A stretch of 17,253 nucleotides of DNA from JACRBK01 sp964427955. GTDB lineage: Bacteria; Chloroflexota; Anaerolineae; Aggregatilineales; Aggregatilineaceae. A program made the position numbers and the translations under genes. The notes under the pieces were generated by a model. The model was not told the DNA's origin and did not search any database. It saw nothing but the letters and a program-made list of their open reading frames with translations. The stretch spans positions 1-17,253 of the forward strand of contig CAYRWY010000080.1 of the NCBI GenBank assembly GCA_964427955.1, read 5' to 3'. Shown here in pieces: positions 1 through 7,361 of this stretch (position 1 is the stretch's first letter; each line of letters opens with the position of its first letter).

Positions 1-700
1 GGACAGGCAGCGCCAACCCCAGGCCATGCCGGGCACGCGCGCGCCCGCCGGACGGCCAACGCCGCAGCGCCAGCGCGACCATCCCAACCCCGGCCAGGAT
101 CGCCCCTTCCGGGCGGATCAGCACCATCAGCACGGCGGCAGCGACGGCAGGCCGGAAGCGATCCTGCTGCAAAAAATAGAAGCTGAGCAGCACCGTAAAG
201 ACAAACAGCGAGGTTTCCATGCCGCTGAGCGCCGCCCAGATGAACGGCCCTGACAGCAGGAAAGCTATGGCCATCCCGACCGCCTCGCCGGTCCCGGTGG
301 GCGAATCGGGGGCGAAGGGACTGTCGAGCGCGATACGGTACGCCAGCCAGGCCGATCCGACCAAACCGACCGCCCCGATGGCCAGCGCCCAATACGCGAG
401 CGACCAGCCGGTGAAGCCCAGCAGATACCCGACCGCCAGCAGCGGCGGATAAAGCAGGCTGGTCCCGCCGGACGTGGCCGGATCGCCGGGGGTGTAGACC
501 ATCGGGTGACCGTGCGCCCACTCGCGCGCGTACTGGAAATGGATGTAGGTATCGTCGAGGGGCATGAGCAGCGGACTGGCGCTGACGCCCAGGCTGGAAG
601 CCAGGTACAGCGTCACGACCAGTCCACCGATGACACACAAGGCCAGCCAGACCACGACGTGCTGGCGACCGGCCCTGACTCCGTCACGTTTGGCAGACAC
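1..700 (-). CDS. GT-C-like polytopic membrane glycosyltransferase, N-terminal part (cut by window edge)
   Basis: The minus-strand frame is open from about 700 to the left edge with no stop. It starts with a short basic N-terminus (VSAKRDGVRAGRQH), then a membrane segment (VVVWLALCVIGGLVVTLYLA). The first outer loop carries DDTYIHFQYAREWAHG followed by TSGGTSLLYPPLLA. Further hydrophobic segments follow (around WALAIGAVGLVGSAWLAY and FVFTVLLSFYFL). An acidic pair before a tyrosine in the first loop is typical of GT-C glycosyltransferases that use lipid-linked sugars, so a cell-envelope sugar transfer role is inferred. The GTG at 700 lies one base after the thioesterase stop. An in-frame ATG at 730 would add ten residues and overlap that gene; neither start has a strong Shine-Dalgarno. 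The C-terminal part is missing. The substrate cannot be told. Confidence 0.7.
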   Translation of the reverse strand, partial: MSAKRDGVRAGRQHVVVWLALCVIGGLVVTLYLASSLGVSASPLLMPLDDTYIHFQYAREWAHGHPMVYTPGDPATSGGTSLLYPPLLAVGYLLGFTGWSLAYWALAIGAVGLVGSAWLAYRIALDSPFAPDSPTGTGEAVGMAIAFLLSGPFIWAALSGMETSLFVFTVLLSFYFLQQDRFRPAVAAAVLMVLIRPEGAILAGVGMVALALRRWPSGGRARARHGLGLALPV

Positions 701-701
701 G

Positions 702-1217
702 TCAGTCAGGATAGACCTTCCACCCAACATCCTGGGTTACCATCTGCTCGACTTGATTCTGGGGAATATTGACCAGCGTGGCCGACGCCTCAACAGCGAC
801 CGTACCATCGGCCAGCACGACCTCACCGCTGACTTCGACTTTGCGGCCTTTGTCCTCATCCACCCGGCCCCGCACGGTAAATTCCTGTCCAAGCGGAACG
901 GGGCGGCGATAGCGAATTTCCATCCGGGCGGTGAACATGAAGCGCGCATCTTCGATGCTGTCGGACCCCTCTTCGGCGAGGATAGCCCGGCCCATCGTCT
1001 CGTCCAGCAGCGTCGCCAGGATTCCGCCGTGCGTGATGCCGGGATAGCTCTGGTACTGCTCGTCAAGAATGACGCGCGCCAGGCAGCGATGATAACCGTC
1101 GTGGAAAAAATGGACATGCAGCCCGCAAGGGTTTTCCACCCCACAGACGAAGCAGAAACGTGAACTAGGCTGCTTGTCGTGCCGTCCGTCAGAAGGTTGG
1201 TCCATAGCTTGCCCCAT
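702..1217 (-). CDS. PaaI-like hotdog-fold thioesterase
   Basis: The protein has 171 residues, a normal length for a single hotdog domain. It begins with a family-typical segment (CFVCGVENPCGLHVHF), in which Cys residues precede the first strand. The central helix carries HGGILATLLDETMG, the motif holding the usual catalytic acidic residue of PaaI/4HBT enzymes. The expected reaction is hydrolysis of an acyl-CoA or aryl-CoA thioester in the cytoplasm; the acyl group cannot be predicted. The start at 1217 has little SD sequence. A second ATG at 1205 has GGGG seven bases upstream and may be the real start. The gene sits 45 bases after the LLM oxidoreductase gene, with a palindromic repeat between them, and is followed almost directly by the membrane protein gene. 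Confidence 0.8.
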   Translation of the reverse strand: MGQAMDQPSDGRHDKQPSSRFCFVCGVENPCGLHVHFFHDGYHRCLARVILDEQYQSYPGITHGGILATLLDETMGRAILAEEGSDSIEDARFMFTARMEIRYRRPVPLGQEFTVRGRVDEDKGRKVEVSGEVVLADGTVAVEASATLVNIPQNQVEQMVTQDVGWKVYPD

Positions 1218-1225
1218 CGTGAAAA

Positions 1226-1250
1226 GGGCAGAGCAAGCCCTGCCCCTACG
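1226..1250. repeat. Small palindromic repeat ending in GCCCCTACG
   Basis: GGGCAG (1226-1231) pairs with CTGCCC (1240-1245), followed by the tail CCCTACG. The tail and GC-rich palindrome resemble the element at 14342-14368, so this is probably a degenerate copy of the same REP-like family. It lies in the 45-base gap between the LLM oxidoreductase stop and the thioesterase start, and could also act as an RNA hairpin. Confidence 0.45.
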
Positions 1251-1262
1251 AAACCGGGTCGA

Positions 1263-2270
1263 TCAGGCCGAATAGCCCTGCGCGAAGGTGTCGATCATCA
1301 GCCGCACGTCGTCGCCGAGCGGATACAGCACCGGGCAGGTGCAGCCCGCCGAGACGTACTCGCGCACTTTGGCGCGCACTTCGTCGGGCGTGCCGGAAGC
1401 GGTGATCAACTGTACCACGTCGTCGGGCACCAGTTCCATCGCGCGCTCGATCTGCTCCTCGGTGGCGGGCCAGGTCAACACCTGGTGAATCTCGTCGAGC
1501 AGCGCCGGGCTGACGCCGCTGGCCTTCATGATGTGCGGCTGCTGGCCGAGATACTGCGTCACCAGCTTGCGCGCGCCGTCCAGCGCCCGCTTGCGATTGC
1601 TATCGACCGAGCAGACGACCAGTTGAGGCCGGTCAATCTCATCGACGGTGCGGGCCGACAGCTTCGCGCCTTTGTCGATCTGCTCCAGGGCCGTGGCGTT
1701 GTAGGCCGGGGACACGAGATAGTTGAGCAGCACGCCGTCGGCGATCTCACCGGCCAGGGCGAGCATCTGCGGCCCGGTCGCGCCGATGTAGATCGGGACG
1801 TTACGCGGCTCGCGGCGGCCATGCACGATGTCCAGCTCGATGCCGTTCACGTTGACAAACTCGCCGTGGAAGGTCACGTTCTTCATCGCCAGCAGGTCGC
1901 GCACCACCGTCACGTGCTCGCGCATGGCCAGCAGCGGTTTGGTGCGCTCGATGCCGACATTCTTGGCGAGCGGGTCCCACCACGCGCCGATCCCCAACAG
2001 CATCCGGTTGGGGGCCAGATCGTCCAGGGTGAGGAACGTCGCCGCCGTCAGCGCGACATTGCGCGTCCAGTTGTTGATGACGCCCGATCCAATCTTGATC
2101 CGCTTGGTCGTCGCCCCGTAAGCCGCCATCGGGACGATAGCATCGCGCACCAGGCGGCTTTCCGCCTGCCACACAGCCTCAAACCCGTGATCCTCGGCGT
2201 ACTGCACGTACCGGATCGCATCCGACAGGGGGTGGGCATCCTGTAAATAAAGTGCAACACGATCAGCCAT
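1263..2270 (-). CDS. LLM-class F420-dependent oxidoreductase (methylene-H4MPT reductase-like)
   Basis: The 335-residue protein has the usual length of the bacterial luciferase-like (LLM) family. It opens with a beta-strand and helix typical of the family (MADRVALYLQD, then IRYVQYAEDHGFEAVW). It carries KIGSGVINNWTRN (cofactor-side loop), then TLDDLAPNRMLLGIGAWW, and RNVPIYIGATGPQMLALAGE in the second half. Members use F420 or FMN to reduce or oxidise varied substrates. Here the gene ends an F420 biosynthesis operon, so F420 use is likely, but the substrate is unknown. The ATG at 2270 has a strong GGAGGA six bases upstream. The gene starts 38 bases after cofC. FMN-dependent monooxygenases of the same fold are the main alternative. 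Confidence 0.88.
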   Translation of the reverse strand: MADRVALYLQDAHPLSDAIRYVQYAEDHGFEAVWQAESRLVRDAIVPMAAYGATTKRIKIGSGVINNWTRNVALTAATFLTLDDLAPNRMLLGIGAWWDPLAKNVGIERTKPLLAMREHVTVVRDLLAMKNVTFHGEFVNVNGIELDIVHGRREPRNVPIYIGATGPQMLALAGEIADGVLLNYLVSPAYNATALEQIDKGAKLSARTVDEIDRPQLVVCSVDSNRKRALDGARKLVTQYLGQQPHIMKASGVSPALLDEIHQVLTWPATEEQIERAMELVPDDVVQLITASGTPDEVRAKVREYVSAGCTCPVLYPLGDDVRLMIDTFAQGYSA

Positions 2271-2276
2271 AGCTAT

Positions 2277-2282
2277 TCCTCC
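2277..2282 (-). promoter_or_regulatory. Strong Shine-Dalgarno for the LLM oxidoreductase
   Basis: On the minus strand GGAGGA stands six bases before the ATG at 2270 and fixes that start. Confidence 0.75.
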
Positions 2283-2308
2283 AAAGAATTATTGCCTGTA
2301 GACAATTA

Positions 2309-2971
2309 CTAGTGCTCGTCTGCCAACAGCCACTCCTGCGGCTTGTCGTAGTCGATGACCGGCTCATCCAACGTCCGCGCCAGGGAACGATACCACTGTA
2401 AATCATCCGGCGTATCCAGGTCCAGGCTGGCCCGTTCCGACCGGTAGACGGCCAGGTGCGTATGAGCTTCCTGGGCGAGGCGCTGGTGCTCAGCGAAGCT
2501 GTTGACCCCAAACTGGTACGGGAGCAAGCCCGGAGGACGCACCAGCAGCAAATTCGTGCCTTCCTCGCGCCGGTCAGGCGCAATGATCACGGACGATTGG
2601 TACCGTCCGAGCGCCACTACTTTTTCGATATCTTCTCCCGACAGCAACGGAATGTCCGACGGCACGACCAGCACCGCCCCCGCGCCCCGCGCCCGCAGCA
2701 CCTGCGTCGCCCGCAGCAGCGCGTTGTTCAATTCCGGGGTGCCGCCTTCTTGCACCGTCTGCGCGCCGAGAGAGCGGACCATCGCCAGCGCCCGCGTATC
2801 GCGGCTGATGACCAACACGCCCTGGATCTGCGGCAGCGGCAGCAACAGCCGCACGGTCCGCGCCAGCAAATTGAACGCCAACTGCTCTCGCTGTTCCGGG
2901 GTCAGCACCGCCGACAGACGGCTCTTGGCCTTGCTCAGCGGCTTGATAGGCACGATGGCCCATACATTCAT
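2309..2971 (-). CDS. cofC: 2-phospho-L-lactate / phosphoenolpyruvate guanylyltransferase CofC (FbiD)
   Basis: The protein of 220 residues is a nucleotidyltransferase that joins GTP with 2-phospholactate or, in many bacteria, phosphoenolpyruvate, to make the activated donor used by CofD in F420 assembly. Visible motifs are the N-terminal WAIVPIKPLSKAKSRL (residues 4-19, nucleotide-binding loop), GGTPELNNAL (77-86), the metal-binding segment VVPSDIPLL (102-110), and SLDLDTPDDL near 182-191. The chosen ATG at 2971 overlaps the cofD stop as ATGA, a sign of translational coupling. An upstream start at 2992 would add seven residues and is less likely. A neighbouring FbiB-type nitroreductase domain supports the phosphoenolpyruvate (dehydro-F420) route, by inference. 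Confidence 0.93.
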   Translation of the reverse strand: MNVWAIVPIKPLSKAKSRLSAVLTPEQREQLAFNLLARTVRLLLPLPQIQGVLVISRDTRALAMVRSLGAQTVQEGGTPELNNALLRATQVLRARGAGAVLVVPSDIPLLSGEDIEKVVALGRYQSSVIIAPDRREEGTNLLLVRPPGLLPYQFGVNSFAEHQRLAQEAHTHLAVYRSERASLDLDTPDDLQWYRSLARTLDEPVIDYDKPQEWLLADEH

Positions 2972-3909
2972 GATTCCATACTCCCAACCCACCCTAACAG
3001 ATTTTCGGCCAACTGCACTTTGTCCTGATCAGTCTGCATCAGGGTGCGCGTCACCAGCACCGGGATTTCACCGGCGAAGTCCTGGCCGCGGTCGGCCTCA
3101 TCGATCACCAGTCCATCCAACAGCCCGCCATAATAACGTATCACACCGGGCGGGGTTATGTCCAAACCCAGTTCCGGCATGAGCTTGGACGCCGGTCCTT
3201 TGACGGCTTTGCCGCCCACAAAGGGGCTAACGGCGATGCACAGCCCGCGCCGGGCTTCCAACGTCTCGCGCACGCCGGGCACGGCCAGGATCGGCGCAAT
3301 GGACAATACCGGATTGGACGGGCAGAAGACGATCAGGTCCGCGGCTGCCAGCGCCGCCTGGACCTGGGCGGTGACGCGCGCCTGCTCCGCCCCGCGGAAC
3401 CACACGCGCCGCACCACCGGCTGCCAGCGATGCCGGACGAAATAGTCTTGAAACTCCAACGACTGGCCGTCGGCGGTATCGACCATCGTCGCCAGCGGAT
3501 CATCCGTCACGGGCAGGAGCGGATGCCGGACGCCCAAGCCCGTGCACAAACGGGCCGTGACCCCGGTCAAGGTCTGGCCCTGCGCCAGGGCGTGCGTGCG
3601 CAGCAGATGGGTGGCGACGTCGCGATCTCCCAGTCGGAACCAGGCGTCCTCACCGTAGCGGGTGAGCATGTCCAACATCTGCCCGGTATCCCCCGCGAGG
3701 CCCCAGCCCGTCGCCGGATTGGCAACCCCGGCCAGGGTGTACATCACGGTGTCGAGATCAGGAGAGATATGCAGCCCGTAGAGCTGAAAATCATCGGCGA
3801 CATTGCCCACGATGCTCAAGCGATCCGGGGACAGAACTTGCGAGAGACCGTAGACCAGTTTCGCACCACCTACCCCACCGGCCAGGGCCACGATTTTTAT
3901 GGGTACCAT
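2968..3909 (-). CDS. cofD: 2-phospho-L-lactate transferase CofD (FbiA)
   Basis: The 313-residue protein transfers the phospholactyl or phosphoenolpyruvyl group from the CofC product to FO, giving F420-0 or dehydro-F420-0. It shows the family N-terminus KIVALAGGVGGAKLVYGL (residues 5-22), GNVADDFQLYGLHISPDLDT (35-54), GWGLAGDTGQML (68-79), VFCPSNPVLSIAPIL (194-208) and the C-terminal SPFVGGKAVKGPASKLM (228-244). The ATG at 3909 starts 13 bases inside the end of the nitroreductase gene. A much longer reading from 4194 is open but overlaps that gene in another frame and adds no family sequence, so it is rejected. The length matches CofD/FbiA proteins. Confidence 0.95.
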   Translation of the reverse strand: MVPIKIVALAGGVGGAKLVYGLSQVLSPDRLSIVGNVADDFQLYGLHISPDLDTVMYTLAGVANPATGWGLAGDTGQMLDMLTRYGEDAWFRLGDRDVATHLLRTHALAQGQTLTGVTARLCTGLGVRHPLLPVTDDPLATMVDTADGQSLEFQDYFVRHRWQPVVRRVWFRGAEQARVTAQVQAALAAADLIVFCPSNPVLSIAPILAVPGVRETLEARRGLCIAVSPFVGGKAVKGPASKLMPELGLDITPPGVIRYYGGLLDGLVIDEADRGQDFAGEIPVLVTRTLMQTDQDKVQLAENLLGWVGSMES

Positions 3910-4505
3910 TTCGTTTTCGTCTCGATGGGCTGCCGGTCCCGGTCCGGCTGGTCTGCCGGATAGCCCAGCGTAATCAGCGATTGGGCTTCCCAGTCGGCGG
4001 GCAGATCCAACGCCGCCCGCACGACCTCCGGACAAAACAACGGCGCGCACAACCAGCACGCGCCCAGGGCTTCGGCATGAGCCATTAACAGTAGATTCTG
4101 AGCGGCCAGCGCCACGCTCTGCACGGCCATCACCTGCTCGGCCTGCTGGCGGCGCGCATCGGGATAACGATCCATGTCCGCCATGCTCAGACACAGCACG
4201 ATCAGCGCGGGAGCCGTGCTGATCCGTTCGTAGGAGCGCGACACCTGGCGCTCGACATGGTCGGCGGGCAGGCCGTCGGCCAGGAGGTCTGTGCGGAAAC
4301 GCTGGCCCATCGCCCCGGCCAGGGCTTCGCGCCGGACCGGGTCCGTGATCACGGCCAACCGCCAGGGCTGGCGGTTGTGGGCTGAGGGTCCCCAGGAAGC
4401 AGCTTCCAGGATACGCTGCAAGACCTCGCGCGGGACGGGACGATCCGCATAGCGCCGCACGGACCGGCGGCTCCGCATCAGGTCCAGGAGTTCGTCAGCC
4501 TTCAT
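3897..4505 (-). CDS. Nitroreductase-fold FMN protein, equivalent to the FbiB C-terminal domain
   Basis: The 202-residue protein has the nitroreductase signature: MRSRRSVRRYADRPVP at residues 10-25, WGPSAHNRQPWRLAVI at 38-53 for FMN binding, and LITLGYPAD near the C-terminus. In actinobacteria FbiB fuses CofE to a domain of this kind that reduces dehydro-F420-0. Here the two parts are separate genes joined by a two-base gap (cofE stop at 4508, ATG at 4505), which argues for the same role. This function is inferred from context. The end overlaps the cofD start by 13 bases. An open stretch up to 4742 is only antiparallel-frame overlap with cofE. A general nitroreductase is the alternative. Confidence 0.85.
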   Translation of the reverse strand: MKADELLDLMRSRRSVRRYADRPVPREVLQRILEAASWGPSAHNRQPWRLAVITDPVRREALAGAMGQRFRTDLLADGLPADHVERQVSRSYERISTAPALIVLCLSMADMDRYPDARRQQAEQVMAVQSVALAAQNLLLMAHAEALGACWLCAPLFCPEVVRAALDLPADWEAQSLITLGYPADQPDRDRQPIETKTKWYP

Positions 4506-4507
4506 CG

Positions 4508-5299
4508 TCAGCGGACCGGCTCCAGGTGATCGGCGTAGAGGTCTTCTTCGACGCGTCGCACCAGATCCGCCGCGCAGCCTTCTCCCGGCGGGACCTTCAT
4601 TCCCCGGATCAGGACCACGGGCAGCGCCTCGGACGACTGGCCGAGCACCAGGCCCGCCGCCGCCGCCAATTCGTCGCCCAGGCCGGTGACGGTGACTTTG
4701 AGCACCCGCCCGTACAGGTCGGGCATCCCGCGCATGTCCCACGCCGCCGGGAGACCCGCCAGGCCAATCGCGACGCCGACGGTCCCGACGCGGAAGGGGC
4801 GACCGTGCGAATCGCTCAGGATCACACCCGGCGCGATCCCGGTCAGCTCACGCAGGGTTTCCCGAATCTGACGGGCGGACTCGTCAGGATTTTCGGGCAG
4901 CAGCAGCACCCACTCGTCGCCCTCGCGCCCGACATTAGAATGATCGATCCCCGCATTCGCCAGGGTGAAGCCCAGGCGGTGGCGGACGATCAGCACTTCG
5001 CCGCGCATCCGGGAAATGGCAGTCGATTCCTGCAAGATCAACTCGACCAGGCGAGGGTCTTTGCGCGTCTTCTGTCCCACTTCGACCGCGCGCGGCGAGG
5101 GCGTGACCGTGCGCAGGTCCACGAAGCGCCCTTCGGACTTGGAGACCAGCTTGGAGGTGATCACCAAAATATCACCCGGCTCCAGGGTCATGTCCGCCAG
5201 TTGCAGGCTGTTGAGAATCAGCCGGGCCAGATCATCGCCCGGCTGAACGTGAGGAATCCCCGGCAGCCCGACCAGGGTCAATTGGGTCAAAGGTAGCAC
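4508..5299 (-). CDS. cofE: Coenzyme F420-0:L-glutamate ligase CofE
   Basis: CofE uses GTP to add L-glutamates to F420-0. The 263-residue protein has the expected single-domain length. Motifs: GDILVITSKLVSKSEGR (42-58), FTLANAGIDHSNVG (111-124), LLLPENPDESARQIR (132-146), VILSDSHGRPFRVG (159-172), then VAIGLAGLPA and the GDELAAAAGLVLGQSSE stretch (208-224) before a PVVLIRG strand. The start is a GTG at 5299, three bases after the npdG stop, so it is probably read by coupled translation. The nitroreductase gene follows at once. No FMN domain is fused to it, unlike FbiB of mycobacteria. Confidence 0.95.
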   Translation of the reverse strand: MLPLTQLTLVGLPGIPHVQPGDDLARLILNSLQLADMTLEPGDILVITSKLVSKSEGRFVDLRTVTPSPRAVEVGQKTRKDPRLVELILQESTAISRMRGEVLIVRHRLGFTLANAGIDHSNVGREGDEWVLLLPENPDESARQIRETLRELTGIAPGVILSDSHGRPFRVGTVGVAIGLAGLPAAWDMRGMPDLYGRVLKVTVTGLGDELAAAAGLVLGQSSEALPVVLIRGMKVPPGEGCAADLVRRVEEDLYADHLEPVR

Positions 5300-5302
5300 G
5301 TC

Positions 5303-5977
5303 TTATTCCAGACCTGTGATGCGAATACCGGCTCCCGGCACTTTGTAGCGTCGATTGATATACAGCAGCACGGGGGTCAAAGCCTCAACGGCGACCGCAT
5401 TCGCCAGCGGCCCGGCGTCGATAGCGCGCAGTCCATCAATCGCCTCGATGAGCTGGAAGATTTCGGCCTTGGCGTCGGCGCTGTCACCGCACACCAGGAT
5501 GTCACAGTTCACGCTGTGCGACAGCTCTTGCAGATGCACCGCGCTGACATTCTGGAACGCCGCCACGACCGCCACGCCATCGCCGAGGATTTCCTGCGCT
5601 TCCAGGCTGGCCGCATGGCCCTCCGGAACGTGAACCGTGCGCACTGCCGGAGGCAGCAGCGGCACCGTCACGTCCACCAGGATTTTGCCCTGCACGACCT
5701 CGCGCACCGACGACAGAATCTCGGCATGAGCGGCATAGGGCACGCTGAGCACCACCAGATCGGCTTCCGCCGCTGCCGCTTCGTTGGTCATGCCTCGCAC
5801 AAGGTCCTGGCCCAGGATCGCGTTCAATTCCTCGGCCTTCGCCGCCGCCTTGTCAGCATCGCGCGAGCCGATCAGCACGCGATAGCCGCTCTCGGCCCAC
5901 CGCAGCACCAGCCCGGAGCCTTCTTTACCGGTGCCGCCCAGAACCGCAATCGTTAAGACTTTAGGATCTTTCGCCAA
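5303..5977 (-). CDS. npdG: F420:NADPH oxidoreductase (NpdG/Fno)
   Basis: The 224-residue protein carries a Rossmann fold with VLGGTGKEGSGLVLRWA (residues 12-28) and GSRDADKA (37-44), where the SR pair usually recognises the 2'-phosphate of NADP. VVLSVPYAAHAEIL (75-88) and the C-terminal GPLANAVAVEALTPVLLYIN also match the NADPH-dependent F420 reductase family, and the length fits. It passes hydride between NADPH and F420, thereby supplying F420H2 to LLM-type enzymes such as the one encoded downstream. The start is a TTG at 5977 with a strong GGGGAGG eight bases upstream that overlaps the ssnA stop codon, so the two genes are translationally coupled. Confidence 0.92.
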   Translation of the reverse strand: MAKDPKVLTIAVLGGTGKEGSGLVLRWAESGYRVLIGSRDADKAAAKAEELNAILGQDLVRGMTNEAAAAEADLVVLSVPYAAHAEILSSVREVVQGKILVDVTVPLLPPAVRTVHVPEGHAASLEAQEILGDGVAVVAAFQNVSAVHLQELSHSVNCDILVCGDSADAKAEIFQLIEAIDGLRAIDAGPLANAVAVEALTPVLLYINRRYKVPGAGIRITGLE

Positions 5978-5985
5978 CGGTTATG

Positions 5986-5992
5986 CCTCCCC
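5986..5992 (-). promoter_or_regulatory. Shine-Dalgarno deciding the TTG start of npdG
   Basis: GGGGAGG on the minus strand lies eight bases before the TTG at 5977. Its first G is the last base of the ssnA stop codon (TAGGGGAGG), which links translation of the two genes. Confidence 0.7.
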
Positions 5993-7353
5993 TACTTCTC
6001 CAATGCCTGTTGAGCAAAGCGAGTATACCGGTCCCATACCTGCGGGGCATACTGGCGCGCTGCCTCCGCAATAGCTTTTTCGTCCAGCGTGAGCAACCGG
6101 CGATCACGCATCAAGAACTTGCCCGCGACCATCGTGGTCGTAATCATGGACGCTTCGAAGCCAAAGATGATATGCCAGGGTAGATTACCCGCCGTCAGCG
6201 GGGTGTACGGATGGTAGTCCACCAGAATCAGGTCAGCCACCGCCCCCGGCACCAGGCGCCCGATGGTCTGCCCGGGGAAAAACATCTCGGCCAGCCGGGC
6301 ATTGTGCACGGTCGCCATGCGGGCAATCGCATCGCCGGGCGCGCGGCGCGGGTCGCGATGGGCGACTTTGTGCAGCAGATAGGTCTCTTTCCATTCCGCC
6401 CACATATTGTTGCTGAAGCCATCGTTCCCCAGCGCGACCGGCATCCCCTCGGCCAGCATGTCGTCCAGCGCCGACGCCCCAACCCCATTGTTCATGTTCG
6501 AGCGCGGCTGGTGGGTGACCCAGGTGCCGCTCTCGCGCAGCAGCGCCCGCTCGGCGGCGTTGACGTGCACGGCATGGGCCACCACGGTCTTCGGCCCCAG
6601 GATGCCCAGCCGGGACAGCCGGTTGACGATCCGCTCGCCGGACTTGCGCAGGCTGTCTTCTTCGTCAACTTCGTGTTCGGCGACGTGCAGGTGAAAGCCG
6701 GTGTCGAGACCCTGTGCCGCGGCGACACAGTCGCGCAGCGTCTCGTCCGACAGGGTCAGGCTGGCGTGCAGGCCAAACGAAGCCGCCAGCATGGGCCGGG
6801 CTTTGACCGCTTTGAGGAACCGCACATTTTCGGCGATCCCAGCCTGAGCTTTTTCGGGACCATCCCGGTCGGTAACTTCGTAACACAACGCAGCACGCAC
6901 CCCGGCCTGCTCGACCGCATCCGCGATCACGTCCAGGCTGCCGTCGATGAAGTTCGGGCTGGCGTGATGATCGATCAGGGTCGTGGTGCCGTGCTTGATC
7001 GCATCCACCAGGCATACCAGCGCGCTGAACCGCACGGACTCGGCGTCCAGGGCCTTGTCGAGCGGCCACCACAACTGCCGCAGGATGGCGGGGAAATCTT
7101 TGGGAGCCGGGCCGGGAATGGCCAGCCCGCGCGCATAAGCGCCGTAAAAATGGGTATGGGCACAGATGCCGCCAGGCATGGCTAACTGTCCACCGGCGTC
7201 CAGTTTTTCGGCCTGGGGATGGCGGGCCAGCAGATCGACCGTGGCCCCTACCTCGCGCACCAAGCCGTCTTCGATCCAAAGCGCCCCGTCTTCGATCACC
7301 GTATTGGGATCGTCCCAGGTCACTACAGTGGCATGAATGATGAGGAGAGACAT
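5992..7353 (-). CDS. ssnA: SsnA-like aminohydrolase (amidohydrolase superfamily, TRZ/ATZ branch)
   Basis: The 453-residue protein has the full set of metal-site residues: HTH at 66-68, HH at 129-130, HLHVAEHE at 221-228, VAHAVHV from 258, and Asp311 in ALGNDGFSNNMW. Stretches such as LWWPLDKALD (95-104), TLIDHHASPNFIDGSL (125-140) and HQPRSNMNNGVG (281-292) resemble E. coli SsnA as I remember it, so I call it SsnA-like and not a generic deaminase. SsnA belongs to clusters linked to anaerobic purine/urate breakdown; its exact reaction is not settled here. The ATG at 7353 is eight bases after the upstream stop. A longer open reading to 7695 overlaps that gene and is rejected. The npdG gene follows directly. 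Confidence 0.87.
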   Translation of the reverse strand: MSLLIIHATVVTWDDPNTVIEDGALWIEDGLVREVGATVDLLARHPQAEKLDAGGQLAMPGGICAHTHFYGAYARGLAIPGPAPKDFPAILRQLWWPLDKALDAESVRFSALVCLVDAIKHGTTTLIDHHASPNFIDGSLDVIADAVEQAGVRAALCYEVTDRDGPEKAQAGIAENVRFLKAVKARPMLAASFGLHASLTLSDETLRDCVAAAQGLDTGFHLHVAEHEVDEEDSLRKSGERIVNRLSRLGILGPKTVVAHAVHVNAAERALLRESGTWVTHQPRSNMNNGVGASALDDMLAEGMPVALGNDGFSNNMWAEWKETYLLHKVAHRDPRRAPGDAIARMATVHNARLAEMFFPGQTIGRLVPGAVADLILVDYHPYTPLTAGNLPWHIIFGFEASMITTTMVAGKFLMRDRRLLTLDEKAIAEAARQYAPQVWDRYTRFAQQALEK

Positions 7354-7361
7354 AATAGCTT

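Noticed and set aside
2284..2303. Weak AT-rich inverted repeat before the LLM oxidoreductase (ATTG...CAAT)
   Set aside because: Only four to six pairs including a wobble; not above chance for an AT-rich gap.
3910..4194. N-terminal extension of CofD by 95 residues
   Set aside because: It overlaps the nitroreductase gene and lies before the family-typical N-terminus KIVALAGGVGG.
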